Below are positions 26,200 to 33,388 of a DNA stretch of 33,388 nucleotides, in pieces. The notes under the pieces were generated by a model, which was not told the origin of the DNA, searched no databases, and saw only the letters and a program-made list of their open reading frames with translations. A program made the translations under genes and the position numbers. The stretch comes from Planctomycetota bacterium (lineage in GTDB: Bacteria; Planctomycetota; UBA1135; GCA-002686595): positions 1 to 33,388 of the forward strand of contig JACRIN010000059.1 in assembly GCA_016220085.1 (NCBI GenBank), written 5' to 3'. Position 1 is the stretch's first letter; every line of letters begins with the position of its first letter.

Positions 26200-26544
26200 T
26201 CAAGCGCCGAGCGCGTCGATTTGTGCTGCGGTGGCCGGATGCAACTGGAGCAGGACGCGAAGCGCGCTTCGATGTGCGTCGGCGCTAGGGCTCTCGGCGA
26301 CGTAGAGTTCCGCAGCGAGGTCGCGCCAACGCAGGAGCTCGCGCCGCAAGCTCGCGCTGTGCTGCACTTCGACCGTCAGGTCGACGAGCCGCAGCACGCG
26401 TTCGTACCCGGCCCGCGCACGGTCGGCGTCTCCGAGTCGCACCCAGCGTGTCGCGCGGTGCATCTCCGCAGCGATCTGCAGCAATTGCTGACCGCGATCG
26501 AACTCCGACCAGCGCTTTGCGGTGAGTTCCGCGTGTTGAGTCAC
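26200..26544 (-). CDS. Small conserved helical protein, function unknown
   Basis: A 114-aa, apparently all-helical protein. I remember uncharacterised bacterial proteins with the same core (YERVLRLVDLTVEV followed by LRRELLRWRDLAAELY, about residues 47-81), but cannot name the family. There are no membrane segments and no signal. Translation starts at GTG 26544, which overlaps the stop of the upstream gene by GTGA, so the two are translationally coupled and their products may act together. Confidence 0.75.
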   Translation of the reverse strand: MTQHAELTAKRWSEFDRGQQLLQIAAEMHRATRWVRLGDADRARAGYERVLRLVDLTVEVQHSASLRRELLRWRDLAAELYVAESPSADAHRSALRVLLQLHPATAAQIDALGA

Positions 26545-26924
26545 GGCAGCGGCTCTCCCTTCCCGACCAGCGCGACGACGAGGTCGTGGATCCGCCGTCG
26601 AAGGTCGGGAGATTCCACGCCGATGCTGCGGTTTCCGGCCGACGGCCGGATGTTGATCATCGACGTGTACTCGATGCAGTCAGCCTCGCCGGCGCCGGGA
26701 TAGTAGTTGCCGCCCCAGAGCGCATCCTGGCGCGAGCCTTGTTCGATCAACACCGCTTCCCCGTCGGCATGGAGCTCTCCGCCGAGCGCGATCACCCGTC
26801 GTTCGAGGTCGACGACGAACTTGATCATGTCCGGGAACGGTTGACCGAGAAGCGGCGCGAATTCGGTTTGCCCGATCGGCCGGTCGATCACTCGGATGTG
26901 GAACGACGGAGTCACCGCACGCAT
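26541..26924 (-). CDS. DUF5674-like protein
   Basis: A 127-aa protein. The block FPDMIKFVVDLERRVIALGG, then ELHADGEAVLIEQGSRQDALWGGNYYP and SMINIRPSAGNRSIGVESPD (residues of about 30-106), is what I remember of the small family DUF5674, whose function is unknown. Conserved His, Asp and Glu residues in GGELHADGE and the NIRPSxGNRS segment look like a ligand or active site, but this is inference. The ATG at 26924 removes an arginine-rich upstream extension. Its stop overlaps the start of the next gene. It begins 46 bases after the end of the decayed metH copy, on the same strand. Confidence 0.75.
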   Translation of the reverse strand: MRAVTPSFHIRVIDRPIGQTEFAPLLGQPFPDMIKFVVDLERRVIALGGELHADGEAVLIEQGSRQDALWGGNYYPGAGEADCIEYTSMINIRPSAGNRSIGVESPDLRRRIHDLVVALVGKGEPLP

Positions 26925-26970
26925 CGTCGTGCTCCGCTCACGCGCTGTCCACGAATTCGTTGTCGTCCGC

Positions 26971-27120
26971 TCAGATAGTGAAGTACTCGGGAGTAGGGCG
27001 GGGGACGACGAGCGCGCTGGTCGACTGCTCGGGCCAGAGTTGGAAGTCCTCGTGTCTCGTGAGGCCCAACGAGTCGGTACCGAGCAGCACGAGCGGTGTT
27101 TCCTGGCCCTCGCGGTTGAG
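26971..27120 (-). pseudogene. Decayed copy of the metH 3' end (copy 1)
   Basis: Reading the minus strand, the last 44 codons before a TGA at 26971-26973 align without gaps to the end of the metH gene at 33169-33388. EDFQLWPEQSTSALVV and YFTI-stop are identical, with LLGTDSLGLT for LLGADKIGIT. Upstream of that (beyond about 27120) the similarity ends. Bases 27014-27052 are identical to 33212-33250 (39 bases), while both flanks are much more diverged. There is no start and no remaining domain, so this is a fragment, not a gene. Confidence 0.85.
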
Positions 27121-27358
27121 GTTCGTCGGGAGTGCGAGAATCGCCGCGTCGCACGGTCACCCCAAACCGCGGCCGAGGCACGCGAGTGGGTCTGATGGAG
27201 CCCTCGCTTTCCGACCGCGATTCGTCGAGCCGCCGCGACTCGTCGGGGCAGGCGCGAAGCGGTCCGAAGTCGACTTTCGACTCGCACTCCGCGCGTGTAA
27301 CCTTTCGCGCGCGGAGCGGGGGCGTCCGCGTCGAATCGCCCGAGTGGCACTCCGCGTC

Positions 27359-30300
27359 ATGAATCATCTGCTCTTCCTGCCCCACGGCCACGCGCGGTTC
27401 TTCGCGTGGGGGGCCGATCGGGCCGCGGCGGCCAACGCAGGCGCTCTCGCGGCGCGGGCGCGCGTGGTCGACGAAGAGCACGCGGCGCGGGAAGTCGAGG
27501 GCGTCGAGATCCCGCTGCTCGACGCACTGCCGGCGCTGGCTGCGGTCGAGGCCGAGGAGTTGGAGCGCGCGTCGCCTTCGGTCGCGGTTTGGAGCTGCGC
27601 GGCGAAGCTCGCGCTCGAGCTGGTGGCGCGGGAACGGATCGTTCCGCGCGTGGTGGCGACCCCGGAGGGGACGCAGGCGCGGTGGGGTGTTGCGTGGTCG
27701 GCCCGCGAGGACGCCGAGCGGCTTGCCACGCTGGTCGCCGCGATGCCGCCGGCGGCGCACGCGGTACCGCTGGAGCGCGCTGCGACGTCAACTTCATCGG
27801 GTCCCGGTGCGCGAACGCGCAGGACCGCCGCGCGGCGCGTCGTCGTGTGGTCCCCCGAGGCATTGATGCGCACTTTCTTCGACTGCGCGGCGGACGCGCT
27901 CGTGCGCGCGGCGCTCCGCGCGGATGGTCGGCGACGCGAGCACGAGTCGCCGGTTCGGGCGCGACGGCGCGCACAGGCGAGCGACCTGCCGTGGCACCGA
28001 CGGTTCGCGACCGCACTGCAAGTGCACGACACGAGTTTCGCACCGGTCGGATTTCGCGAGCGCACGCTGCTCGACGAGCTCGACGCGTGGGCGGCGCCCG
28101 CGCGGGGGCTCCAGTCGGGAGCACCGCGCGCGTGCCTGCGGCTCGAATTGCCTTCGAGCGCGGTTTCAAACGTCTCGTCACGCAAACGCACGAAGTCCGC
28201 AGACGACTTCCGATTGCGCTACTTCCTCCAGGCGGGCGACGATCCGAGCCTGCTCCTCTCGGCCGCGGATGTCTGGCGCGCCCGTGGCAAGCGCCTGGAG
28301 CACCTAGGTCGTACGTTTTCGGCGCCGCAGGAGCACCTGTTGCGCTCGCTCGGTCTCGCGGCGCGACTGTTCCCGCCGATTGCGCGCAGCCTGGACGAAG
28401 CGGCACCCTCGGAGCTCGTGCTCGACGCGACCGAAGCGTGGTCGTTCCTCGGCGCGGGCGCCGCCGCGCTCAGGGAGGCGGGACTTGCGGTCGTGCTCCC
28501 GGCCGAACTCACGCGCTCGGGCCGACGTCGACTCAAGTTGAAGATGCTCGTTGGCGCACGCGAATCCGCAACCAGAGCGAGCGCGGGCGCGAGCACCTTC
28601 GGCGAGTCCGACGTGTTCGCCGTGCGCTGGGAGGTTGCGCTCGGTGACGAGTCGCTGTCCGTGGCGGACCTGCGCGCGCTCGCCAGGTTCAAAGCGCCGC
28701 TCGTCCGCTGGCGCGGTCAGTGGGTCGCGGTGGAATCGACTGAGCTCCAGGAGGCCCAGCGACTGCTCGGCGAAGGAGCCGTGACACTGCCTGCCGTTCG
28801 CGCGTGGACCGCCGCGCTCGCGGGCGAGACGGAGCCTACGCCGGGAGGGCTCTCGGTCGCAGTCGTCGCCGAGGGCGCGCTCTCGGCCGCGATCGAGCGG
28901 CTGCGTGGCGCCGCGCTGCGCGAAGCCGCGCCGCCCGCGACGTTCCGCGGAGTGTTGCGACCGTACCAGGCACGTGGGGTCGCGTGGTTGGCCACGATGG
29001 CCGAACTCGGGCTCGGCGGGTGCCTCGCCGACGACATGGGGCTCGGCAAGACCGTGCAAGTGCTCGCGTACCTGCTGCTGCGACGCGAGGTCGATGCGCG
29101 CGACCGCCGTCCGGTGTTGCTGGTGTGCCCGACTTCCGTGGTCGCGAACTGGGAGCGCGAGGCTGCGCGATTCGCGCCGTCGATTCCGGTGGTGCGCCAC
29201 TACGGCGACGAGCGCGCGCGAAGCGCGGACGCGCTCGCCCGGAACGCGGCCGGCGCGCTGGTCGTCACAACTTACGGTCTGCTGCGTCGCGATGCGGAGC
29301 TCTTCGGCGCTGTCGCTTGGTCGGTTGCGATCCTCGACGAGGCTCAGAACGTCAAGAATCCCGCCTCGCGGGGAGCGCGAGCGGCACGGTCGCTGCGCGC
29401 CTCGCACCGCATCGCGATGACCGGCACGCCGGTCGAGAACCGACTCTCGGAGCTGTGGTCGATCCTCGAGTTCACGACGCCCGGAGTGCTGGGTTCGATG
29501 GAGTCGTTCCGGCGGACGTTTGCTTTGCCGGTCGAGCGCTGGGGCGACGCGGCCGCGGCGGAGCGGCTCGCGCGCATCGTGCGACCGTTCTTGCTGCGGC
29601 GCTTGAAGAGCGATCCAGCGGTGATCCGCGACCTGCCCCCGAAGAACGAGATGACGGTGGCGTGCTCCTTGACGCGCGAGCAGGCGACGCTCTACCAGGC
29701 GGCGCTCGACGAGGCGCTCGAAGTGATCGCGGACTCCGAAGGGATCGCGCGCCGCGGCAAGGTGCTCGCGCTGATCACCGCGCTCAAGCAGATCTGCAAT
29801 CACCCGGCGCAGTTCCTGGGCGAATCGGCGCCACTCGAGCAGCGCTCGGGCAAGCTGTCGCGCTTGACCGAGATGCTGGAAGAGGCGCTCGCAGAAGGCG
29901 ACAAGGCGCTCGTCTTCACGCAGTACCGTGAGATGGGGGAGCGGCTGGTCACGCATCTGTCGCGCGCCCTCGCGGGCGAAGTGCTGTTCCTGCACGGCGG
30001 CACCTCGCTCCCGGCGCGTGAGCGCATGGTGCGGCGATTCCAGGAGGAGGTGCGCGGCCCGCGCGTGTTCGTGCTTTCGCTGAAGGCAGGTGGAACGGGT
30101 CTGAACCTGACCGCGGCCACGCGCGTGTTCCATTTCGACCGCTGGTGGAATCCGGCGGTCGAGGATCAGGCGACCGACCGAGCGTGGCGTATCGGACAGA
30201 CGCGTGCGGTCGCGGTGCACAAACTCGTCTGCGCGGGAACCGTCGAGGAACGGGTCGCGCGCCTGTTGGAAAGCAAGCGCTCGCTCGCCGCGCGCGTCGT

Positions 30301-30469
30301 CGGAGCGGGGGAGAGCTGGATCACCGAGCTCGGGACCGCGGAGTTGCGCGAGCTGTGCGCGCTCGCAGGCGAAGTTGCCGTCGACGGCGAGGACACCGAG
30401 AGTGAAGCGTTCGCCGTGACGAGCGCGCCGCGCACGCGCCGCCAAGCTCGAAAGGAGCTCTCGCCATGA
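27359..30469 (+). CDS. SNF2-family helicase-like ATPase
   Basis: A 1036-aa DNA-dependent ATPase of the SWI2/SNF2 superfamily. The ATG at 27359 starts a good sequence after a long arginine-rich open region. Residues 1 to about 520 form the N-terminal region typical of bacterial SNF2 proteins that pair with SWIM proteins. The motor follows: LRPYQARGVAWL (about 531-542), Walker A DDMGLGKT (558-565), motif II DEAQ (660-663), MTGTPVENRLSELW after it, and in the second lobe VFTQYREMGERL, SLKAGGTGLNLT and motif VI DRAWRIGQ (940-947). It probably remodels or translocates on DNA or displaces proteins. The stop overlaps the next gene by ATGA. Bacillus subtilis has a comparable pair, YwqA and YwqB. Confidence 0.95.
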   Translation: MNHLLFLPHGHARFFAWGADRAAAANAGALAARARVVDEEHAAREVEGVEIPLLDALPALAAVEAEELERASPSVAVWSCAAKLALELVARERIVPRVVATPEGTQARWGVAWSAREDAERLATLVAAMPPAAHAVPLERAATSTSSGPGARTRRTAARRVVVWSPEALMRTFFDCAADALVRAALRADGRRREHESPVRARRRAQASDLPWHRRFATALQVHDTSFAPVGFRERTLLDELDAWAAPARGLQSGAPRACLRLELPSSAVSNVSSRKRTKSADDFRLRYFLQAGDDPSLLLSAADVWRARGKRLEHLGRTFSAPQEHLLRSLGLAARLFPPIARSLDEAAPSELVLDATEAWSFLGAGAAALREAGLAVVLPAELTRSGRRRLKLKMLVGARESATRASAGASTFGESDVFAVRWEVALGDESLSVADLRALARFKAPLVRWRGQWVAVESTELQEAQRLLGEGAVTLPAVRAWTAALAGETEPTPGGLSVAVVAEGALSAAIERLRGAALREAAPPATFRGVLRPYQARGVAWLATMAELGLGGCLADDMGLGKTVQVLAYLLLRREVDARDRRPVLLVCPTSVVANWEREAARFAPSIPVVRHYGDERARSADALARNAAGALVVTTYGLLRRDAELFGAVAWSVAILDEAQNVKNPASRGARAARSLRASHRIAMTGTPVENRLSELWSILEFTTPGVLGSMESFRRTFALPVERWGDAAAAERLARIVRPFLLRRLKSDPAVIRDLPPKNEMTVACSLTREQATLYQAALDEALEVIADSEGIARRGKVLALITALKQICNHPAQFLGESAPLEQRSGKLSRLTEMLEEALAEGDKALVFTQYREMGERLVTHLSRALAGEVLFLHGGTSLPARERMVRRFQEEVRGPRVFVLSLKAGGTGLNLTAATRVFHFDRWWNPAVEDQATDRAWRIGQTRAVAVHKLVCAGTVEERVARLLESKRSLAARVVGAGESWITELGTAELRELCALAGEVAVDGEDTESEAFAVTSAPRTRRQARKELSP

Positions 30470-31458
30470 GCCGGAGGTCGGGATGGGATGACTTTTGGGG
30501 CTATGCCCGTTCGCGCCCGAAGAAGGCCGCGCCGAAGTCGGGGCTCGTCGTCGGCCGCATCGGAGCAACCTGGTGGGGAGCTCGCTGGATCGACGCGCTG
30601 CAACACATCTCCAGCGGCTACTCGAATCGGCTTTCTCGCGGCCGCAGCTACGCGCGCGCGGGGCGCGTGCACGACCTGGAGCTCGAGCGCGGATGCGCGC
30701 GCGCGCGCGTCACCGGCTCGCGCGTGTACGACGTCGAGATTCGCGTGTGCGCGCTCTCGGACGCAGAGTGGAAGCGCACGATCCGTGCGCTGGCGGCGAG
30801 GGCCACGTTCGCCGCGCAGCTGCTCGACGGTGCAATGCCGCGCGAGATCGACGAGGCGTTCGCTGCGGCCAAGGTCAGCCTGTTCCCCTCGGGCTCCGCC
30901 GATCTCACGACGACGTGCTCGTGCCCCGACTGGGCGAATCCGTGCAAGCACGTCGCGGCATTGCACTACGTGCTCGGCGAGGCGCTCGATCGCGATCCGT
31001 TCTTCCTGTTCGAGTTGCGCGGGCGTGGCAAAGCCGAGGTGCTGGATGCGCTGCGAGAAGCGCGAGCACCGGCCGAGATGCGACAACGGCGGACGCGCGC
31101 GCGAGGCTCGGCTTCGTCACAGCTCGCGAGCGAATCCGATTCCGTTTCGCATGGCGCAGTCGACATCGACTCCGTGGTCCTCGACGCGACCGGCACCGCT
31201 GCTGACTACGAGCTCCCGCGCACGCGGCTGTCCGCCATGAGTTTTCGATTCGACGCGCCGGCGTCGCCCGCGCTCGTCCTGCGCCAGCTCGGCCAGCCGC
31301 CGAGTTGGCCCGCCGACGAATCGATCTTCGATGCGCTCGGCCCGCTGTACGCCGCAGCAGCCGACTTGGCCCGTGCGCTGGCGAGTGCCGGAGGTGCCGA
31401 CTCCGCCTCGACTCCGCTGACTTCGCGTCACGCGGACCGGCGTGGCGCGGACGCGTGA
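30466..31458 (+). CDS. SWIM zinc-finger protein, partner of the SNF2 ATPase
   Basis: A 330-aa protein with the SWIM zinc-binding motif CSCPDWANPCKH (Cys151, Cys153, Cys160, His162). In front of it is a conserved N-terminal domain (WWGARWIDAL, GRSYARAGRV, VTGSRVYDVEIRV), as in other SNF2-linked SWIM proteins. The C-terminal 130 residues are low in conserved features. AAAGGAG lies inside the end of the helicase gene, 8 bases before the ATG, and ATG overlaps TGA (ATGA), so the two are coupled. SWIM domains bind DNA or protein, so this is likely the specificity subunit of the helicase. Its last bases run into the second decayed metH copy, so the final few residues may not be native. Confidence 0.92.
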   Translation: MSRRSGWDDFWGYARSRPKKAAPKSGLVVGRIGATWWGARWIDALQHISSGYSNRLSRGRSYARAGRVHDLELERGCARARVTGSRVYDVEIRVCALSDAEWKRTIRALAARATFAAQLLDGAMPREIDEAFAAAKVSLFPSGSADLTTTCSCPDWANPCKHVAALHYVLGEALDRDPFFLFELRGRGKAEVLDALREARAPAEMRQRRTRARGSASSQLASESDSVSHGAVDIDSVVLDATGTAADYELPRTRLSAMSFRFDAPASPALVLRQLGQPPSWPADESIFDALGPLYAAAADLARALASAGGADSASTPLTSRHADRRGADA

Positions 31459-31612
31459 GTGCCGACGGCTCGGGCCGGGGTTGGAAGTCGTCGGACAGCG
31501 TTACGCCGAGCTGCTTCCGCGAGCCGAGCGCGAGCAGCAGCACCTCCTGGTCCCTCTGCCTCGCACACGGCGCGAAGCCGAGCGGGACACACGCGAGCCG
31601 CCGCGCGGAATG
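31440..31612 (-). pseudogene. Decayed copy of the metH 3' end (copy 2)
   Basis: Minus-strand translation gives LGFAPCARQRDQEVLLLALG, then a segment ending QLGVTLSDDFQ and a broken PEPSALTRPRH. It aligns with the metH C-terminus FGYPACPRLEDQELLLSLLG, KIGITMSEDFQ and PEQSTSALVVHH. It is more diverged than copy 1 and extends about 17 codons further towards the N-terminus. No stop is kept at the expected place. It lies between the stop of the SWIM gene and the stop of the ATPase gene, overlapping the former by about 19 bases. Confidence 0.75.
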
Positions 31613-31614
31613 CG

Positions 31615-33126
31615 TCAGCGCAGGAGCATCAAACTCGAGAGCGGCAGCGCGATGATCCGCGGATCCGGGATCTCCGCGCCGTCCGATTGCGTCACCAGCA
31701 GGCCGAACGGTGCGTTGTTCGACGTGTTCTCGAGGAACGTGCGCAGGCCCTCGGTGTCGCGCAGCGGGTCGATGCGTCGCTGGTACTTCACCTCGATCGG
31801 GATCCGTTTCGTGCCGACCGTGATAACGAAATCGAGCTCGGGTTGGTCCTTGCGATCCGGTACGTGAGAGATGTCGAGGCCGGTGATCGTCGATAGGCAC
31901 GCGCCGACCACGCTCTCGGCGATATGCCCGGCAAGCGTCGCGAGGTGCGGTTCCATGGCCAGGCGATCGGGCGCCAAGGGAACGATCTCCTGCAACCAGC
32001 TCGCGCGCAACGCATGGTCCGACAAACACAGTTTCGCCGCGCTGCGCTTCTTCTTGAGCCGGATCTCGAGCGGCTCGATGAGACGCACGAGCAACGTCTC
32101 GCCCAAGAACTCGAGGTAGTTGCCGACGCGTTGCTCGCCGATGTTGCCGTGAAGCGCTCGGTCGATCTCCCGCCTCAGCAGGGAGCGATCCGGCTGCTGT
32201 CCGGCATATCGGCAGACTAGGCGGAAGAGTTCTTCGAGCAGCTGCTGATCACGCTTGCGTCCGACGTCGCCGAGGCGGAGGTCGTGCTGGATCACTCGCT
32301 GGATCACCGTCTCATTCAGCTGATCGGCGATCTTCGGCCAGTCGATGTCGGCGCGATCGTGGGCGAGGGGATAGCCCCCGCGTTCGGAGAACCAGGCGAA
32401 CACGCGATCGCGGTCGGTCGCTCTTGCACGTCCGTGGCGTTCGAGTTCCGCCCAAAAATCCCGCCGGGTCAGCGGCTCCAGTCCGTTGTCCGCCAGGAAG
32501 GGTTGCCCGAGGTCGATGCGCCGGAAGCGTGCGATCTCCGTCAGAGAAAGCACGCCGGCCTCCAACGTGGTGATGCGACCCGCGAGGCTGTCGCGACCAC
32601 GCTCGATGCGCAGGGCGGAGCTGCCGGTCACGACGACCTGCGTGGAGTGCTGGTCGACGAGGAACTTCAGCTGCTCGGACCAGTGCTTCAGGTTCTGCAC
32701 TTCGTCGAAGAAGACGTAGGTCGATTGCCCGTCGTGGGCGGCCTGGTTGAGCGTGCGCCCGAGGACGTTCCGCTCGTACCACTCGACGACCCTCAGGATC
32801 GGACTCTCCAGCTTGCCGAGTTTCTGGAGCTCGCCGAGCTCGTCCCATTGGACGCGGAGGATGCTCTTCGCCGGCACGCCGCGCGCGAGCAGTTTCTGGA
32901 GCAGCTGCTGCTGCGCGGTCGTCTTGCCGATCTGCCGAGGTCCGCGCAGCACCACGATCGGCGCCAAGCGGTCGCGCAGGCGACGTTCGAGTTGGGCGAC
33001 GAGATGTCGTTCGGTCGTCGGGAGCGGCTTGGCGGGACGTCCCTCCCACCACGGGTTCATCAGTCGCAGCGTGTCGACGACTTCACCAGGCAACTGCAGT
33101 TCGGGATAGAGGGGGCGGTCGCTCAT
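31615..33126 (-). CDS. AAA ATPase with DUF4143-type nuclease-like C-terminal domain
   Basis: A 503-aa P-loop ATPase. Walker A is RGPRQIGKTT (61-70, Lys68), Walker B is YVFFDEVQN (Asp141, Glu142), and TGSSAL (167-172) is the sensor 1 position. A middle helical region follows. The C-terminal part (from about 395) has AESVVGACL and then ELDFVI (Asp432) and IPIEVKY (Glu445, Lys447), the spacing of a PD-(D/E)xK nuclease-like fold. Such ATPases are widespread, patchily distributed and of unknown biological role. The ATG at 33126 is 42 bases after the metH stop, and the gene ends three bases from the second decayed metH copy. It fills almost exactly the space between two copies of the metH end. Confidence 0.92.
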   Translation of the reverse strand: MSDRPLYPELQLPGEVVDTLRLMNPWWEGRPAKPLPTTERHLVAQLERRLRDRLAPIVVLRGPRQIGKTTAQQQLLQKLLARGVPAKSILRVQWDELGELQKLGKLESPILRVVEWYERNVLGRTLNQAAHDGQSTYVFFDEVQNLKHWSEQLKFLVDQHSTQVVVTGSSALRIERGRDSLAGRITTLEAGVLSLTEIARFRRIDLGQPFLADNGLEPLTRRDFWAELERHGRARATDRDRVFAWFSERGGYPLAHDRADIDWPKIADQLNETVIQRVIQHDLRLGDVGRKRDQQLLEELFRLVCRYAGQQPDRSLLRREIDRALHGNIGEQRVGNYLEFLGETLLVRLIEPLEIRLKKKRSAAKLCLSDHALRASWLQEIVPLAPDRLAMEPHLATLAGHIAESVVGACLSTITGLDISHVPDRKDQPELDFVITVGTKRIPIEVKYQRRIDPLRDTEGLRTFLENTSNNAPFGLLVTQSDGAEIPDPRIIALPLSSLMLLR

Positions 33127-33168
33127 CGCTCCAGGCTCGGAGCAGATCCTACAGTCTCGAGGGGGCGC

Positions 33169-33388
33169 TCAGATCGTGAAGTACTTGGCGTTCGGGTGGT
33201 GGACGACCAGAGCGCTGGTCGACTGCTCGGGCCAGAGTTGGAAGTCCTCGGACATCGTGATGCCGATCTTGTCGGCGCCGAGCAGCGACAGCAGGAGCTC
33301 CTGGTCCTCGAGCCGCGGGCACGCAGGGTAGCCGAACGAGAAGCGCGAGCCGCGGTAGCCCTGCTTGAAGAGCTCGCGGAACTCGCGC
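33169..33388 (-). CDS. metH: Cobalamin-dependent methionine synthase, C-terminal end
   Basis: The last 72 residues of MetH, which makes methionine from homocysteine using methylcobalamin. The part seen belongs to the AdoMet-binding reactivation domain: RGSRFSFGYPACP carries the RxxxGYPACP AdoMet motif. It is followed by LEDQELLLSLLGADKIGITMSEDF, the signature PEQSTSALVVHHP, and YFTI-stop. The gene starts outside the window. The 3' end is intact, ending in TGA at 33169-33171, and is the evident parent of the two decayed copies to its left. Confidence 0.95.
   Translation of the reverse strand, partial: REFRELFKQGYRGSRFSFGYPACPRLEDQELLLSLLGADKIGITMSEDFQLWPEQSTSALVVHHPNAKYFTI

Noticed and set aside
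26971..27120. Functional small gene ending in the metH-like sequence
   Set aside because: Only the last 44 codons of metH are present, without a start or a domain.

Overview
The window is one contiguous piece of a very GC-rich bacterial chromosome (GC-rich third codon positions, many GTG starts, long open antisense frames). The gene set is that of a Gram-negative, aerobic heterotroph with secreted and lipid-anchored proteins. The C-terminal domain of the beta-propeller protein at 3808-5538 resembles one I remember as common in Planctomycetota proteins. I therefore lean towards a planctomycete-like bacterium, with a myxobacterium as the alternative. This is inference: there is no rRNA or other marker here.

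Layout. 1-5538: the end of a PPK2-type polyphosphate kinase, a Calx-beta/metalloprotease lipoprotein, and a secreted seven-repeat PD40 beta-propeller. 5699-12230, all on the minus strand: acetyl-CoA synthetase, a zinc-ribbon membrane protein, an efflux-type adaptor, a 17-bp minisatellite, and a membrane-anchored alpha/beta hydrolase. 12562-17376 (+): NAD(P)-malic enzyme, then a 913-aa tandem fusion of two tyrosine phenol-lyase/tryptophanase domains. 17667-20676 (-): a 29-aa membrane peptide and a two-domain M16 peptidase. 21014-23250 (+): a remnant of a glycine-rich protein, then a membrane protein translationally coupled to an ECF sigma factor. 23348-26058: a GNAT acetyltransferase and a 3-hydroxyisobutyrate-dehydrogenase-like enzyme (-), a structured direct-repeat element, and a proline iminopeptidase (+). 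26200-33388: an accessory region at the 3' end of metH.

Two things stand out. First, in the fused lyase the residues a domain supplies to its own PLP site survive only in the second half. The loops that, as I recall the family structure, reach into the partner subunit's site survive only in the first half. The chain looks like a single-polypeptide pseudo-heterodimer with one composite active site. Second, the 3' end of metH occurs three times in the same orientation: the real end at 33169 and two decayed copies at about 31440-31612 and 26971-27120. Between them lie a DUF4143-type ATPase gene and a SNF2 helicase/SWIM-protein operon, which suggests repeated insertion at the metH 3' end.

Metabolically, acetyl-CoA synthetase, malic enzyme and the phenol-lyase all feed acetyl-CoA or pyruvate metabolism. 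The remaining genes are mostly unlinked single functions. I saw no CRISPR array, tRNA, rRNA, transposase or integrase.
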